DNA from: Hyaloscypha bicolor E
Taxonomy: Eukaryota; Ascomycota; Leotiomycetes; Helotiales; Hyaloscyphaceae
Assembly: GCF_002865645.1 (NCBI RefSeq)
Contig: NW_020194515.1
Coordinates: forward strand, 1-64,000
DNA length: 64,000 nucleotides
Reading direction: 5' to 3'
Below are positions 9,115 to 22,278 of this stretch, in pieces (the stretch's first letter is position 1; every line of letters begins with the position of its first letter). The position numbers and the translations under genes are program-made. Below the pieces are notes generated by a model that saw only the letters and a program-made list of their open reading frames with translations, was not told the DNA's origin and searched no databases.

Positions 9115-10398
9115 CTTAAAATTTATTAATATATTAAAGAGCTATTAAGAACATATATACTTACTAATAATAAATAGTTCTTACTTATAAGAGCTTCTAA
9201 AAAGCCAGAGAATATTTTGTTATTTTAATAAAGCCAAGTTTAAAATAGCTTTATAAAGAAGTAAACTCTATATATATTATATAAAAGCTATTTATTAAAC
9301 TAAAGAAATACTAGCTATATACTAAGTCACGTGTAATGGCACTACGTAACTAGTATTATATAATAGAAAGTATAATATAAAATTTTAATATAATTTCCTT
9401 TATAATATATATATTTATTTAAAATATAAATAAATACAAGATTAAATTTAATAACTTAATTAAAGTAATACTTATATAAGATTATATTTTCTAATTAGAG
9501 CTAGTACTTATATATATTTAGTAAAATACTAAAATATATATAAAAAGGCATATAAACTTTTAAAAATAAGTATTAATTAATTTCTTATAAAAGATAATTC
9601 TTAAAATTAGTATAATATATTAAATTAAGCTAGTTTTATATTATTTATTATAAAATTAATATATCTAGTTATATTTAAATAGCTAGAATATAATTAAATA
9701 ATTATATATATATATATAATAATTAGTTATATTTTATTATATATTTTATTATTTTACTTTAGTTTAATTATTTATAATACTTTATTATTATATATTTTAT
9801 ATCTTTATTTTATTTTATATTTATAAAGAAAATAAATATTTTAAATAATAATAAAAATATAAGAAAAGAAAATATAATATATAAGTTATAAATTAAAAAT
9901 TTACTTAATTTTTTAATTCTTATAACTTTTTAAAATTAAATATATTTTAATATTTTAATAACTTTATTATAATTCTTATTATTAATATATTAATTTTAGT
10001 TATATTCTTTTATATTAGCTTAATATATTATTATATATTTATAACTTAATATATATTAATTTTTATAAATTAAATAATAAATATAACTAGTAATAAAAGA
10101 AAAAAAGAGCTAGTTATTTATAATAGCTAATATTATATAGTTAGTTTTAGTTAAAGAAATTAGTTTTAGCTTAGGTTCCAAGCTATAATTTAAATTAAGC
10201 TCGGGTTTTAAAGCTTAATATTTTAGTAATCTTAGCTATATCTACTTATTTACTATTATATCTTATTTCTTTTCTTTTAGCTTTAGATTCTTAAGATATT
10301 AGAATTATTAATCTTTATATCTTATTTTATTATTTTATTTCTATTATTATATTATTATATATATTTATTAGTATTTAATTATATTATAATTAATCTTT
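9115..10398. other. AT-rich remnant outside the nested elements
   Basis: AT-rich DNA between the secreted-protein gene and element I. No LTR or readable domain was found. One 45-bp segment (9311-9355) matches 36706-36750 inside element V apart from a few substitutions, so part of this may be an older element C fragment. Confidence 0.5.
9311..9355 (+). repeat. 45-bp fragment shared with element V
   Basis: Begins CTAGCTATATACTAAGTCAC and matches 36706-36750 at nearly every position. Unusually for this block it keeps CACGTG and ATGG, that is, unmutated CpA and TpG sites. Confidence 0.7.
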
Positions 10399-10403
10399 CT
10401 TTT

Positions 10404-10701
10404 TATAAGATATTTATTAGTAAGTAATAAGATAATAAAATAAATTAGTAAATTATAAAACTATAGTATTAAATTTAATATAAAACTAATTTCTATTTCT
10501 TTTATAAGATTTAGGAAAGCCTTTTCTAAATAGAAAACTCCGATAATATATATATAATTAGTAATTTATAAGCCTAATATATATAATATAAATAGTAATT
10601 AGTTATAATATTAAAGGGCTATTAATTTCTCTAATTAATATCTATAATATCCGAGATTTATTATATATTCTTAAGTTATATATAATCCTATATATATTAT
10701 A
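10404..10701 (-). repeat. 3' LTR of element I
   Basis: 298 bp, starts TATAAGATATTTATTAG (ancestral TGTAAGG) and ends ATATATTATA. Same length as every other family A LTR in the window. Confidence 0.93.
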
Positions 10702-11398
10702 ATTATATTTCTTTTTTAGAATCTTATTTCTAAGATCTATTAACCTATTCTAGTAAAATAATTATTTATTTATTTATTTAATTAAAATAAACTTCTAGTA
10801 TTTTAAGAAATAGTTTTACTAATATAATCTAGATAATAGATATAAAAATCGTCTAATTAGATTAGGACTAAATAAGTAAAAAAGAAAAGTAATTATATTT
10901 CAGATATAGGAACTAGTTAGTAATTGCGATTTTATTTAGAATTTGAGTATTCTAATTAGCTTAATTCAAAATATTAAGGTATTATTTTATAAAATTAATA
11001 TTATTTATTAGATTTTATATTAAAATAATCGAAATAACTATATAAAAAGAATTTAATAAAATATTTTTAAGGTCCTAAAGATTATTTATAGACTTTTAGG
11101 AATATATATTAATTAGTTATACTAATTTCTAATTAGAACTAATATAAAAACTAATAATTAATTCAGATAATTCTTTATTTCTATAAAAGAATCTCTTTAT
11201 ATTACTATATACTTTTTTTTAATAATTATATATATATAATAACTTTTTCTATTATTATTTTCTAGTCTTTTCTTTTATTTTTTTCTAAGTCTTTTCTAAT
11301 TATTTTTAATTAATTTCATAATATTTTCTTCTAGCTTTATTATTTATTTATATAATAATAAATATAAAAATAATCTTATAGCTTCTTTTCTTATTACT

Positions 11399-11430
11399 AG
11401 TAAATATTTGAAATATTTCAAGTATTTATT
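11399..11430. repeat. Family A palindrome, copy in element I
   Basis: Mutated copy of a 32-bp palindrome (half-site AGTAAATACTTGAAAT) about 0.7 kb inside the 3' LTR; one C of the left arm is T here and the right arm is degraded. Confidence 0.7.
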
Positions 11431-14400
11431 TACTAATTTCTTTACTTTATATACTATAGTATCTAGTAAAAAGAATTATAATTATTATAATAAAAGTTCT
11501 AAATCTTATATATTAGTAAGTTCTTTAGCTTTAATATTTATTAAAGCTAATATAATTTTAGATTCCTTATTACTTATTAGAAGTTTACTAGTTCTAGAAA
11601 AATACTATTATAACTTTTAAGAAATTTCTTAAAATATATCCTAAATAATATTATATTAATAAAAATAATACTATTAATTAGGTTTTTAAAAACTAAAAAG
11701 AAACTAATAAGCTTTAGAATTCTTTTTTCTATTTTAATAAGGCAAATAATAATATTATTTAAATTAGTATTCTAAAAATAAGTTTTTTCTAATATATTTA
11801 GATATTTACTAATTTCTTTAAAAAATACTATAAAGTTTATTTTTAAAATATTAATCTTATTATTAAGATTATTACTAAAATTTCTAAATAATTTATTATT
11901 AGTATTTTAAATACTAATAATATAATATTTATAATTATTTAGGACTTAATTTTAGAAATTCGAGTTTTTTATAAAATATATATAATTATTATAAGTTCCT
12001 TATTTATTTCTTTTAATATTCTTAATATTAATATTATTATAATATAATTATATTCTATTAAAAAATAAGCGGATTTTAGAAAGTATTAGCTAATTCTTTA
12101 CTAAATCCTAAATAAAGCTAGTATTTAGTATTCTTATTTTAGGAATTAGAAATTAGAAATTATTTATTTAAAATATTTATAACTAGTTTACTTATAATAA
12201 ATCTTTCTTAATTCTAAACCTTTTTCTAATAATTTAAATATAATTCTTATAAGCTTTAATAAAAACCTAGAAAACCTTTATAAGTAAAAAAACCTAGAGA
12301 AAAAATATTTCTATTATTATTTCGGGTTTTTTTTTTAGCTATTTAAATTTTTCTTTTTCTTTTAAATAGTTTTTTTCTTAGTAATTTAGAATTTTTTTTA
12401 ATCTTAAAAAATTATTAAAAAGTAATTTCAGATTTCAAACTATAGTTTTAGTTATATAATTTTAGAAGTTCCTTAAAATTTTTAAGATTAGAAAAAGCAA
12501 ATAACTAAATATTATAATTTTTAGACTAGGCTTTTTATTTAATTAAATATTATTACTTCTTACTTCTATTATTTTATTAATAATTAATAATAGTTTCTAT
12601 TTTTTATTCTTATTTTTTATTATTATTTATTAATTCCGGAAGTTTTCTAAAGAAATATAAATATAATTTCTAATTCTTTTTTATTATATACTTTTTTAAA
12701 AAAGAAATATAAAAAGTTAAATATAAATAATTATATATATTTAATAGTTCTAATTTATATATTAAATTACTAATATATTTAAGAATTCTAAATAAATTTA
12801 TAAATTTTAGCTTAAGCTTTCTTATTTTAAATTTAATATTCTTTATTAATAATATTATCTAGGCTTTTTTAAAATAATATTTAGCTAATTAGTATTTATT
12901 ATAATAGATTTTCCGGTTATTTTATATATAATATTATAAATTCTTAAGCTTTTTCTATTTTATTTTAAGAGTTTTTAGCCTTTTATATATAGCTAGTATT
13001 TCTTTTATAATTTTATTTTTAGAATTTTATAGAAATTAAAAATAATATCTATAATATATATAGAAAAATATATTTTATAAAACCTAATATTTTAAATTAT
13101 TATATATAAATTCCGTAAAAAATAACTTTTTAAACTAGTTATTTTTTTTAGATATTATAATAATATTTCAGATAATATTTTAGGACCTAGTTTTATTTAT
13201 TTATTTATTTATTTATTTAATTATTTATTTAAGAATAATAAGCTATATTTAAATACTATTTATATATTAAATAGAAATAAAAAATAAACTAGAACTAGCT
13301 AATAAATATTATTTCTTAATTAGAAATAATTTTATTAAAAGAACTAAAAATTAAAAATATATATTTTTATATAATTTTAGTAAATTCCGGAAAATTAATA
13401 GTTTTATAATATATAATATATTTTATTATTTTAGAATATTAGCTAATAATTATAAAAATTATATTAAAATCGGAATCTTTTACTAGATTCTTATATAATA
13501 ATAAACCTATAATAAAATCTATAAAAATCTTATTTTAGGATCTTTTAGACTATAATAAACTACTAAGTAAACTATATAGTAAATGCCTCTTAGCCTTAAT
13601 TTTCTAGTAAATATTATATTTTTAATAATATTTATAAATATTTTCTTTTATATTTTTTTAATACTAGAATTTTCTAAAAAGCTTAAAAGTTTTCTTTATT
13701 TTATAATATCTAGCTATTAGATTATTATAATAAAGCTTTATAACTTTTTAATATAAGGCAGAATTATTAAATATAATAATTTTTAAATAATACCTAAATA
13801 GACTCGAATTATTTTTCTAAATTTCTTTTTCTTTAGTATTTCTTTTATTAAATCTTTATTTTAAAATATTTTAATATTAAGAATTATTTCTTTAAGCTAT
13901 TTAAATAATATCTAAAAGAAATTCAAATAAAAAAACTAGTATTATAGCTCTTTTAGTAGCTATATATATCTATATATAAGAAATTAGATATTTATAATTA
14001 TCTAATTTAAAAACTCGAGAAATTAAAAAGTTTTTAATTTTATTAAATAATATAATTATAGATATTTCTATTACCTTAACTATAATAATAAAACTTTTAA
14101 AGCATTTTTCTATATTTTATTTCTTAACTAGTTCTATAATTAAGAAATCTATAAAATTATTTATTTATTTATTTTATAATAAATATTTATTTTTAGCTAT
14201 TATAAATATAGTAAATATTAAATAATACTTATTCTAAAAAAAGAACTCTTTAGATATTTATAAGAACTTCTAAATTATAACTATAAAAGTTTCTTTTAGC
14301 TTATTTTAAAAAATTAAAAGCCAAGTTATATTAATAGAATTACTAAGTAATTATAAGGAACTCGCTTAGCCTTATTTAAATAGTAACTTCTTACTAAATA

Positions 14401-14718
14401 GAATTTATTAAACTTTATAATATACTTAAGATTCTAGTATATCTAATAAGAATCTTTTTTATAATTAGGCCTTTTACTAGGTCTATTTACTAGATTTAAA
14501 GTATTTCTATAATAAATAATATTAAAATTATATATTATAAAATATATTATTTAATATACTTTATTTCTATAAAATATTAGAAATTATTATAGTTTATAAT
14601 AACCTTAATTATAAATCTAAATCTTTTAAAATAATAGTACTAATATTTAAAGACTTTAATAATTATAAATAATTTTCTATTATAGATACTATAATTATAT
14701 TTAGCTTTAGAAAGTTTC

Positions 14719-15024
14719 TATTATAAATTTATAAAAAAAGCTTATAAATAAGGCATTTATAAAAGAATTATTTATTAAGAAAACTAAATTAAAATAAAAA
14801 AGAAGTCTCGAATTAAGATCTTTTAAGTATTTATAGTTCTTTATTTATAGCCCGGCCTAATAGGATTTAGTATTCTAAATTTCCTAGAATATAGCTTTCT
14901 TTAGCTTTATTATATATAATTATTATATAACTTCGAATATTAGATATCTAATATTAGACTTAGATACTAAATACCAGATATTAAATACTAGATATTAGAT
15001 TAGATAAAGTATAGAATTATAATA
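14719..15024 (-). repeat. 3' LTR of element II
   Basis: 306 bp. Contains a run of related 10-14 bp units (TAGATACTAAATAC-like) near its right end. Confidence 0.9.
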
Positions 15025-15089
15025 TTATTTTCTCTTTTTAAAAAAGCTTATTTTTAAATAAATATTATAGAATTATTATTTAAATTATT

Positions 15090-15310
15090 ATAATTCTCTG
15101 TCTCGTTTTTTTAGGCTTATATCTAATTAACTAGCTTTTTTAGTAGGCCTGGCTATTATTAATTAGCCAAGTAATAGTCTTATAGCTTATAGAAAAAGTA
15201 TTTTAGATTAGAAACCAGATACTAGTTAAGGTCTTTATTATATTTAATCTAACTAATCCTATATAAGAGCTTTCTCTACTTTGCCTTTAATATTAGGATA
15301 TTTTATATTT
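15090..15310 (-). pseudogene. Element II chromodomain remnant
   Basis: One minus-strand frame reads KLLYRIS-stop-IKYNKDLN-stop-YLVSNLKYFFYKL, then DYYLAN and PGLLKKLVN. Reading the stops as Trp/Gln gives the chromovirus chromodomain pattern W-x4-Y-x-x-D-x2-W-Y-x3-N-L-K. It is the C-terminus of the integrase. Confidence 0.7.
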
Positions 15311-16699
15311 TATATTTTTAGTTTATTATTACTTGAATTAGTAAAAGTAATTTATTTTTCTAGCTAGGTAATAAATTATTAGTAGCCTTATATAAATAGT
15401 TAGGAAAGAATATATTATAAATTTTAATATTTTTAAATAATTTAATCTTATAGAAATTACTAATTTAATATAGAATTAGATAAAGCCCGACTATTTAATA
15501 ATCTAGCTTATAATTAAAATATTATATTTTCTATTTCTTTATTAATATATATATCTTATTTCCTATTAGTATATTTCTTTATTTTCTTTTATACTTATTT
15601 TATATTTTTTTATTTTTCTTTATAATATTCTTTATTTATCTAGTAATCTATTAAGCCTTTATTTTATTTAGCTTGTTTTAAAATATAATTATTAGAATTA
15701 ACTAGTTAAAAAAGATTTATAAAAGCCTATTATTAAAGAGTTTATATAGAAATATACTAATAGAGCTATATAAGAAGTAAATTAAATATAATTAATTATT
15801 AGTAAATATTTATTCTAGTTATTTTAGTAATATATAATATATAAATATAATTATTAATTAATATATTAGTTTATAATTTCTGTTTATTTATTAGTTTATA
15901 AATAATATATTATTAATAGCTTTAATTTTATATCTAGAATTCTATTAAACTCTTTTTAGAATACTAATATAAATTATAAACTATAATTAGAAATAATAGA
16001 AGCTAGAGAACTATAATAATAATAAATAGTTTGGAAATATATTTTTATTATATTCTTTATTATAGTTATTTTATAATAAGATATAAAAATAGTTTATTTA
16101 CTTAATTAGTTAATTATAATATATATAATATTATAGCCGGATTTTAAGTCAGGTATTAATTTGAAATCTATTATAATATATTATTATAAGTAGTTCGGAA
16201 TTAGTAAAAAATAAAGTAAATTAGAAGTTTTATTTTTTAGAATATTTATTTATTTATATAATTAGTAATTATAAATATATTAAATAATATTATATTATAT
16301 ATTTTTCTAGTAATACTATAACTATAATAGTTTATATATCTTTTTTTTACTAAAATATACTATAAAAACTTAATTATAAATCTTATAAATTAAATTTATA
16401 TATAATTATTTCTCTAATACTATAAGTTATTTATAATAAAATAATAATCTATTTTCTATAATAAAGTCGGTATTATCTCGTTTAGCCTACTTATAAAGGG
16501 CTTATAAAAAGAGAGCTTTATAATTATTTTATAGAATCTATTTAACTAAATTATTTATTTTATTAAGATTATTATTATTATTTTAGAAAAGAAAAAGAAA
16601 ATTATTTTTAATACTAAAATCCTAAAATATTTTTAGATTAATTTAATCTTAAAAGAAAAAGGCTTTAATATAGTATTTATTTTTTATTTTATTTTATTA

Positions 16700-16986
16700 G
16701 ATAATCTTATTAGTTTTTATATTCTATTTACTAGATTTATATTAAATAATAAAATAATATTTAGCTAAGGCTTTAGCCTATTTAGCTTATTTACTTATAA
16801 GCTTTTTTATTATTATAAAGTATTCTAATAAGTAATAATTTATATAGATCTGAATTTAATAAATAATTCCTTAAAATTCCGAATATTATTAATTTAAAAA
16901 CTATATAATAGTAAATATTTCTTTATTATATATTTTATAATTATATTTTATAAATACTATTATTTTTAAAAAGAATATTATAGGAT
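16700..16986 (-). pseudogene. Element II RNase H remnant
   Basis: Minus-strand frame shows NYKIYNKEIFTII, then QIYINYYLLEYFIIIKKL, matching the Gypsy RNase H pattern NY-x-I-Y-x-KEL-LAI and TDHKALEYF-x-x-T-K-K-L. It ends at the insertion point of element III. Confidence 0.75.
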
Positions 16987-16991
16987 ATTAT

Positions 16992-17289
16992 TATAATATA
17001 TATAGAATTATATATAATTTAAGAATATATAATAAACCTTGGATATTACGGGTATTAATTAGGGAAATCGGAGGCCCTTTAACTTTATAACTAATTATTA
17101 TTTATATTATAAGTATTAGGCTTATAAATTACTAATTATATATATATTATTAGGGCCTCTTATTTAGAAGGGGCTTTCCTGAACTTTATAAAAGAAATAG
17201 AGATTAGTTCTATACTAAATTTAATACTATAGTTTTATAACTTACTAATTTATTCTATTATCTTATTACTTATTAATAAATACCTTATA
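16992..17289 (+). repeat. 5' LTR of element III
   Basis: 298 bp, TATAATATATATAG...CCTTATA. Followed at once by the primer-binding region AGCTAATTTCT (17290-17300). Confidence 0.92.
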
Positions 17290-17333
17290 AGCTAATTTCT
17301 TTACCCTTAAAGGAAGTAGTTTAATAAGTAATT

Positions 17334-20300
17334 ATATCTCGAAATCTGTAAAATATATAATCTCTTACTAAAGCTATTTCTATAGAGAAAGTTAACTAGA
17401 TTAACCCTAATATAAGTAATAATAAAGGCTTATCTAATACTTTTAATAAGGCCTCTTAGGAGCTTCCGAGAGCTAGTAATAATAACAGAAATAATTCCGG
17501 TAATAATTAAAATACCGAGATTAATACCCGAATTACTATTATCTAAGCTATAAAATAGAGCTTATATACTAAAGTTAAAGTATTCTAATAAAAGCAAGAA
17601 TTAGTAAATATAATTAACTAATATATCTTATAGTTAGAGTAATATAAGAGTACTTTTAGGAATATCTTATAGTTTACTATATTTTATAGAAACTCTATTT
17701 ATAAGTTTATTCTATCTTCCTTAGTAATTCCTACTAGAGAACTTCCTGAAATAGAATTAGAACCTATTTTCTTTCCTAATATAATAAGCTTTAAGAATAA
17801 TCTTAATACTATTTATTAGGAGCTATTATATAATATCCTAAAGATATATTTAGACTAAGAAAAGCTTTTTAAGATCCGGATACCTAACTTATATTATAGA
17901 AAGTTCTTTAAGAAATAGAAAATATTTATATTTTCCTAAAAAATAGTCTTTAGGACCTAACCTTAAACTTATAATAGATACTTTTCTAAAGTTAACTTTA
18001 TTACAAGTACTCTTAGAAACGAACCTTATAATATTTAGGAGGCTATAATAAAGTAAAGCCTATTATTATATAAAGTTTATTAGAAGTAATTTAAGACCTA
18101 TTTAACTAATATACTTTAAATATCTTAAATTCGTTAATAAGATACTTTTAAGGAACTCCGAGATCTTTATTAGAAGAATAGTAAAATAGTTACTAAGTTA
18201 TATACTCGAATAATTAGTTTTAAAGTTAATTAGAACTTATATTCTAAGAAAGACCGGGTCCGGATTTTTAATACTACTTTATCTAATTATAAGACTTATT
18301 AAATACTTATATTTATTTTCTTAGGAAATAAAATAATATCTATTTCCAAATAGCTTAAGAAAGTTCAGAAAATAAAATATATTATTTATCCTAAATTAAA
18401 AAAAGCAAAGATAAAAAAGTTTAATAAAAATAACTTTATTCCTAAAAACTCTAATTTAGTAAATTCTAATTTATAAGACTATTAAAAAAGAAAGAATAAG
18501 TTCTAAAAATTATATAAGAAATCCTTAAGTAATACTTTGGCTTTTTTAAGGCCTTAATAGAATACTAGTTTTATTTTAGGTATAGTTTATTAAACTTATA
18601 AATAAAAAAGACATTTCTTAAAAAATATAAAATATTTTAAATATACTAAATAGGCTTAATAAAACTCTAATAAGGCCAAAACTATAAAAGAGTTAAGGTA
18701 TTTATAGAAGCAGGTTAATATTATAGCTATAAAGAAATGCTTTAGAGAAAATCCTTCTAAGAAATAGAGAAAAGAAAAGGCTAAATCTTAAATCTTAATA
18801 ATTTTAGCTATAATAAAAAAGATATATTACTTTATATAATTATTTAAGTAAGATTAATATAGCTAGAAATAAGTACCTTAAAAATATATAACAGATTTAA
18901 TAATACTAAATCAAATTATAATTTCCTTAATAATAATTAGGCTTAAAGCTAGGGCTTTATTACTTTAGCTAAATATAACTAAGAATTTATAACTTTTTAT
19001 AGAAACTAATTTAAGGTTTATTAAGTCTATAATCTTAAGGTATTTATTATAGATAATTATAATAAGATATATTCTTTTAAGTTCTAGTTTTATAAATATA
19101 AGAATATTAGCTTTTATAATCTTATCTTTAATATAAAATTTTATAAAGTAATTCTTATATAATATATAAATTATATTAAGAAATAATAAGTATATATACC
19201 TATATAACCTAATAATATTAAGATCCTAATACTAAAAGAATTTAGTAAGAAGTTTAACCGGTATTCTAAGCTAGTATTTTAAGTCTTATTCTTAATTAAA
19301 GGCAAATATAACTATTCTAGATAATAGGTATTATATATTTATAATAATTATTAGATTTCTATTTTATTATATAGTTTTAGTAATACTAAATAGAAGTTTT
19401 TAATATAGTAAATTAATATTTTTTAAAAAGAGGCCTTAGAAATACCTGTCTATTTCCGAGATAATAAATATAAAGATTTTTTAGAGGTTTTTAATTCTAA
19501 TAAAGCTTTAGAACTTCCTAATCTTAGTAGTATTAAATACTTTATTAATATAGATAATATAGTCCTATATAGGCTTTTATATAATTTATTAGAGACCTAA
19601 CTAGAAGTATTATATCTATATTTAAAGAATATATTTTATAAATATTAGATAAGGTTTAGTAAAAGCCTAATAAAAGTACTTATTCTTTTTATTTTTAAGA
19701 AAAATAAAGAACTATATTTTTATATTAATTATTATAAACTTAACTAAGTTATAATTAAAAATTAGTATCTATTTCCTCTTATTAATAAGACTCTTAACTA
19801 ACTTTAAGAAATTAAGATCTTTATAAAGCTAGATCTTAAAAATATATATTATTAGGTAAGAATTTATAAAGAATATAAATAAAAAACGGCTTTTAGAACC
19901 TATTATAGCTATTTTAAATATCTTATAATACTTTTTAGGCTAGCTAATATACTAGTTATATTTCAAATATATATTAATACTATATTTATAAGGTTCCTGA
20001 ATTATTTTATAATTATTTATTTAGATAATATTCTTATTTATTTCCAAAATAAGAATAAATATTATAATTATATATATTAGGTATTTACTAGGCTATATAA
20101 AAATAATCTATTTTATAAACTTAGTAAATACGAGTTTAATATTAAGGAAGTTAAATTTTTAGGCTTTTTTATTAGAATAAAAGATATTTATATAAATCCT
20201 AAATAGGTTTATAATATTATTAAATAGCTAGAATTAGAATTATTCTATAATATTTAAGTATTTCTTAGATTTACTAATTTCTATTATAGGTTTATTTACT

Positions 20301-21980
20301 ATTATTCTCAGGTAACTATAGGCTTAATAGATTTCTTAAAAGAAATAGAAAAGGGCCAGAAATCCGGTTCTTTTATATAAATAGATAAAGTAGCTAAAAA
20401 CTTTAAGACTTTAAAAAAAGCTTTTATTATAATACTTATTCTAGTCTATTTTAATTCTTCTAAGAAAATTCGTATTAAAACTAATATATTAAAATTCGTA
20501 ATTACTATTACTATTTTATAATAAGTTAATTCTAATAATAGCCCGAAAAAATACTAGTATCTAGTAGTATTCTAGTTCCGGAAACTTTTTAGAGCTAAAT
20601 ATAACTATAATACTTATAATAGGAAGCTACTTATAATTATTAAAGCCTTTAAATATTAGTACTATTATTTTAAAAAGTTTAGGTTTATAATTAAGGTTAT
20701 TATAAACTATAATAATTTCTAATATTTTATAGAAATAAAGTATCTAAAGAACTATTAAGTATATTAGGTAATATATTTTATAATATATAATTTTAATATT
20801 ATTTATTATAAAGGTGCCTTAAATTTAGTAAATAGATCTAGTAGAAGACCTAATTATAAAAAAGGTTCTATTAATATAACTTGGCTTCTGATTTTTTAAA
20901 ATAAGCTAAAGAAAGCTTTTATAATTATAATTTAGAGGTTCTTATAAATATCTAAAGAGTTTCTTTTTTAGAATAAGTATTATTTAATACTTATTATATT
21001 TATAATAATTAAAAAGAAATATTTACTATAAAATAAATAAATAAATTATCTTATAGATTTCTTAATTATAGAATTAGTTAAAAAGTAAGATATAGGGAAA
21101 TGCTTTAAAGGCTTTATTACTATAGCTAAGGTAATAGAAATATCTATAATTATATTACTTAATAAAACTAAAGATTTTTTAGTTTTTCGAGTTTTTAAAT
21201 TAGATAGTTATAAATATCTAATTCCCTATATATAAATATATATAGCTATTAAAAAAGCTATAGTATTAGCTTTTTTATCTAAATTTCTTCTAAATATTAT
21301 CTAGATAGCTTAGAGAAATAATTCTCGATATTAGAATATTATAAAATAGAGACTTAATAAAAAAGATATTAAGGAAAAAGAAATCTAGAAAAATAATTCA
21401 AGCCTATTTAGGTACTATTTAAGAATTATTATATCTAATAATCTCGCTTTATATTAAGAAGTTATAAAGTTTTATTATAATAATCTAATAGCTAGATATT
21501 ATAAAATAAAGAAAACTTTCGAGTTTCTTAGAAAGTTCTAGTATTAGAAAAATATAGAAAAAGACATTTATAATTATTATTAAAAATATAATATTTACTA
21601 GAAAATTAAAATAAAGAAATATTTATTATATAATCTACTTATTAGTTTATTATAGCCTAAAAAATCCTAAAATAAGATTTTTATAAATTTTATTATAAGT
21701 CTACTACTATATAAGAACCTAGTAAGAGGTCCTAATTTTAATATAATTCTTATAATTATTAACTAGTATTCTAAAATAGTAAGATATATTATATATTATA
21801 AGACTATTAATTTTCTAGAGCTTACTAAGATTATATAGGAATATGTTTTCTTAATCTTTAGTTTCTCTAATAAAATTATTTCTAATTAAGAAATAATATT
21901 TACTAGCTAGTTCTAGTTTACTTTTTATTTCTATTTAATATATAAATAATATTTAAGTATAGCTTATTATTCTTAGATAA
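17334..21980 (+). pseudogene. Element III gag-pol remnant (5' part)
   Basis: Broken gag and pol. The reverse transcriptase core is legible at ~19650-20060: YKLN, a YLFPLINKTLN stretch, KLDLKNIYY and YLDNILIY (catalytic YLDD with one D mutated by RIP). The frame stops being continuous at 21980, inside the integrase AYHSQTD motif, where an opposed LTR begins. Confidence 0.8.
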
Positions 21981-22278
21981 TATAAGGTATTTATTAGTAA
22001 GTAATAAGATAATAGAATAAATTAGTGAGTTATAAAACTATAGTATTAAATTTAGTATAAAACTAATCTCTATTTCTCCTATAAGGTTTAGGAAAGCCTC
22101 CTTTAAATAGGAGGCCCTAATAATATATATATAATTAGTAATTTATAAGCCTAATACTTATAATATAAATAATAATTAGTTATAAAGTTAAAGAGCTTCT
22201 AATTTCCCTAATTAATACCTATAATATCCGAGGTTTATTATATATTCTTAAGTTATATATAACCCTATATATATTATA
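21981..22278 (-). repeat. Opposed LTR at left inversion breakpoint (family A)
   Basis: 298-bp LTR in the orientation opposite to the 5' LTR of element III. Left neighbour is the integrase half-gene ending in GATAA (21976-21980); right neighbour is reversed element III 3' region. Confidence 0.9.

Noticed and set aside
14719..15024. Minisatellite interpretation of the TAGATACTAAATAC-like units
   Set aside because: The units are part of a 306-bp LTR that occurs again at 47426-47731, so they are internal LTR structure.
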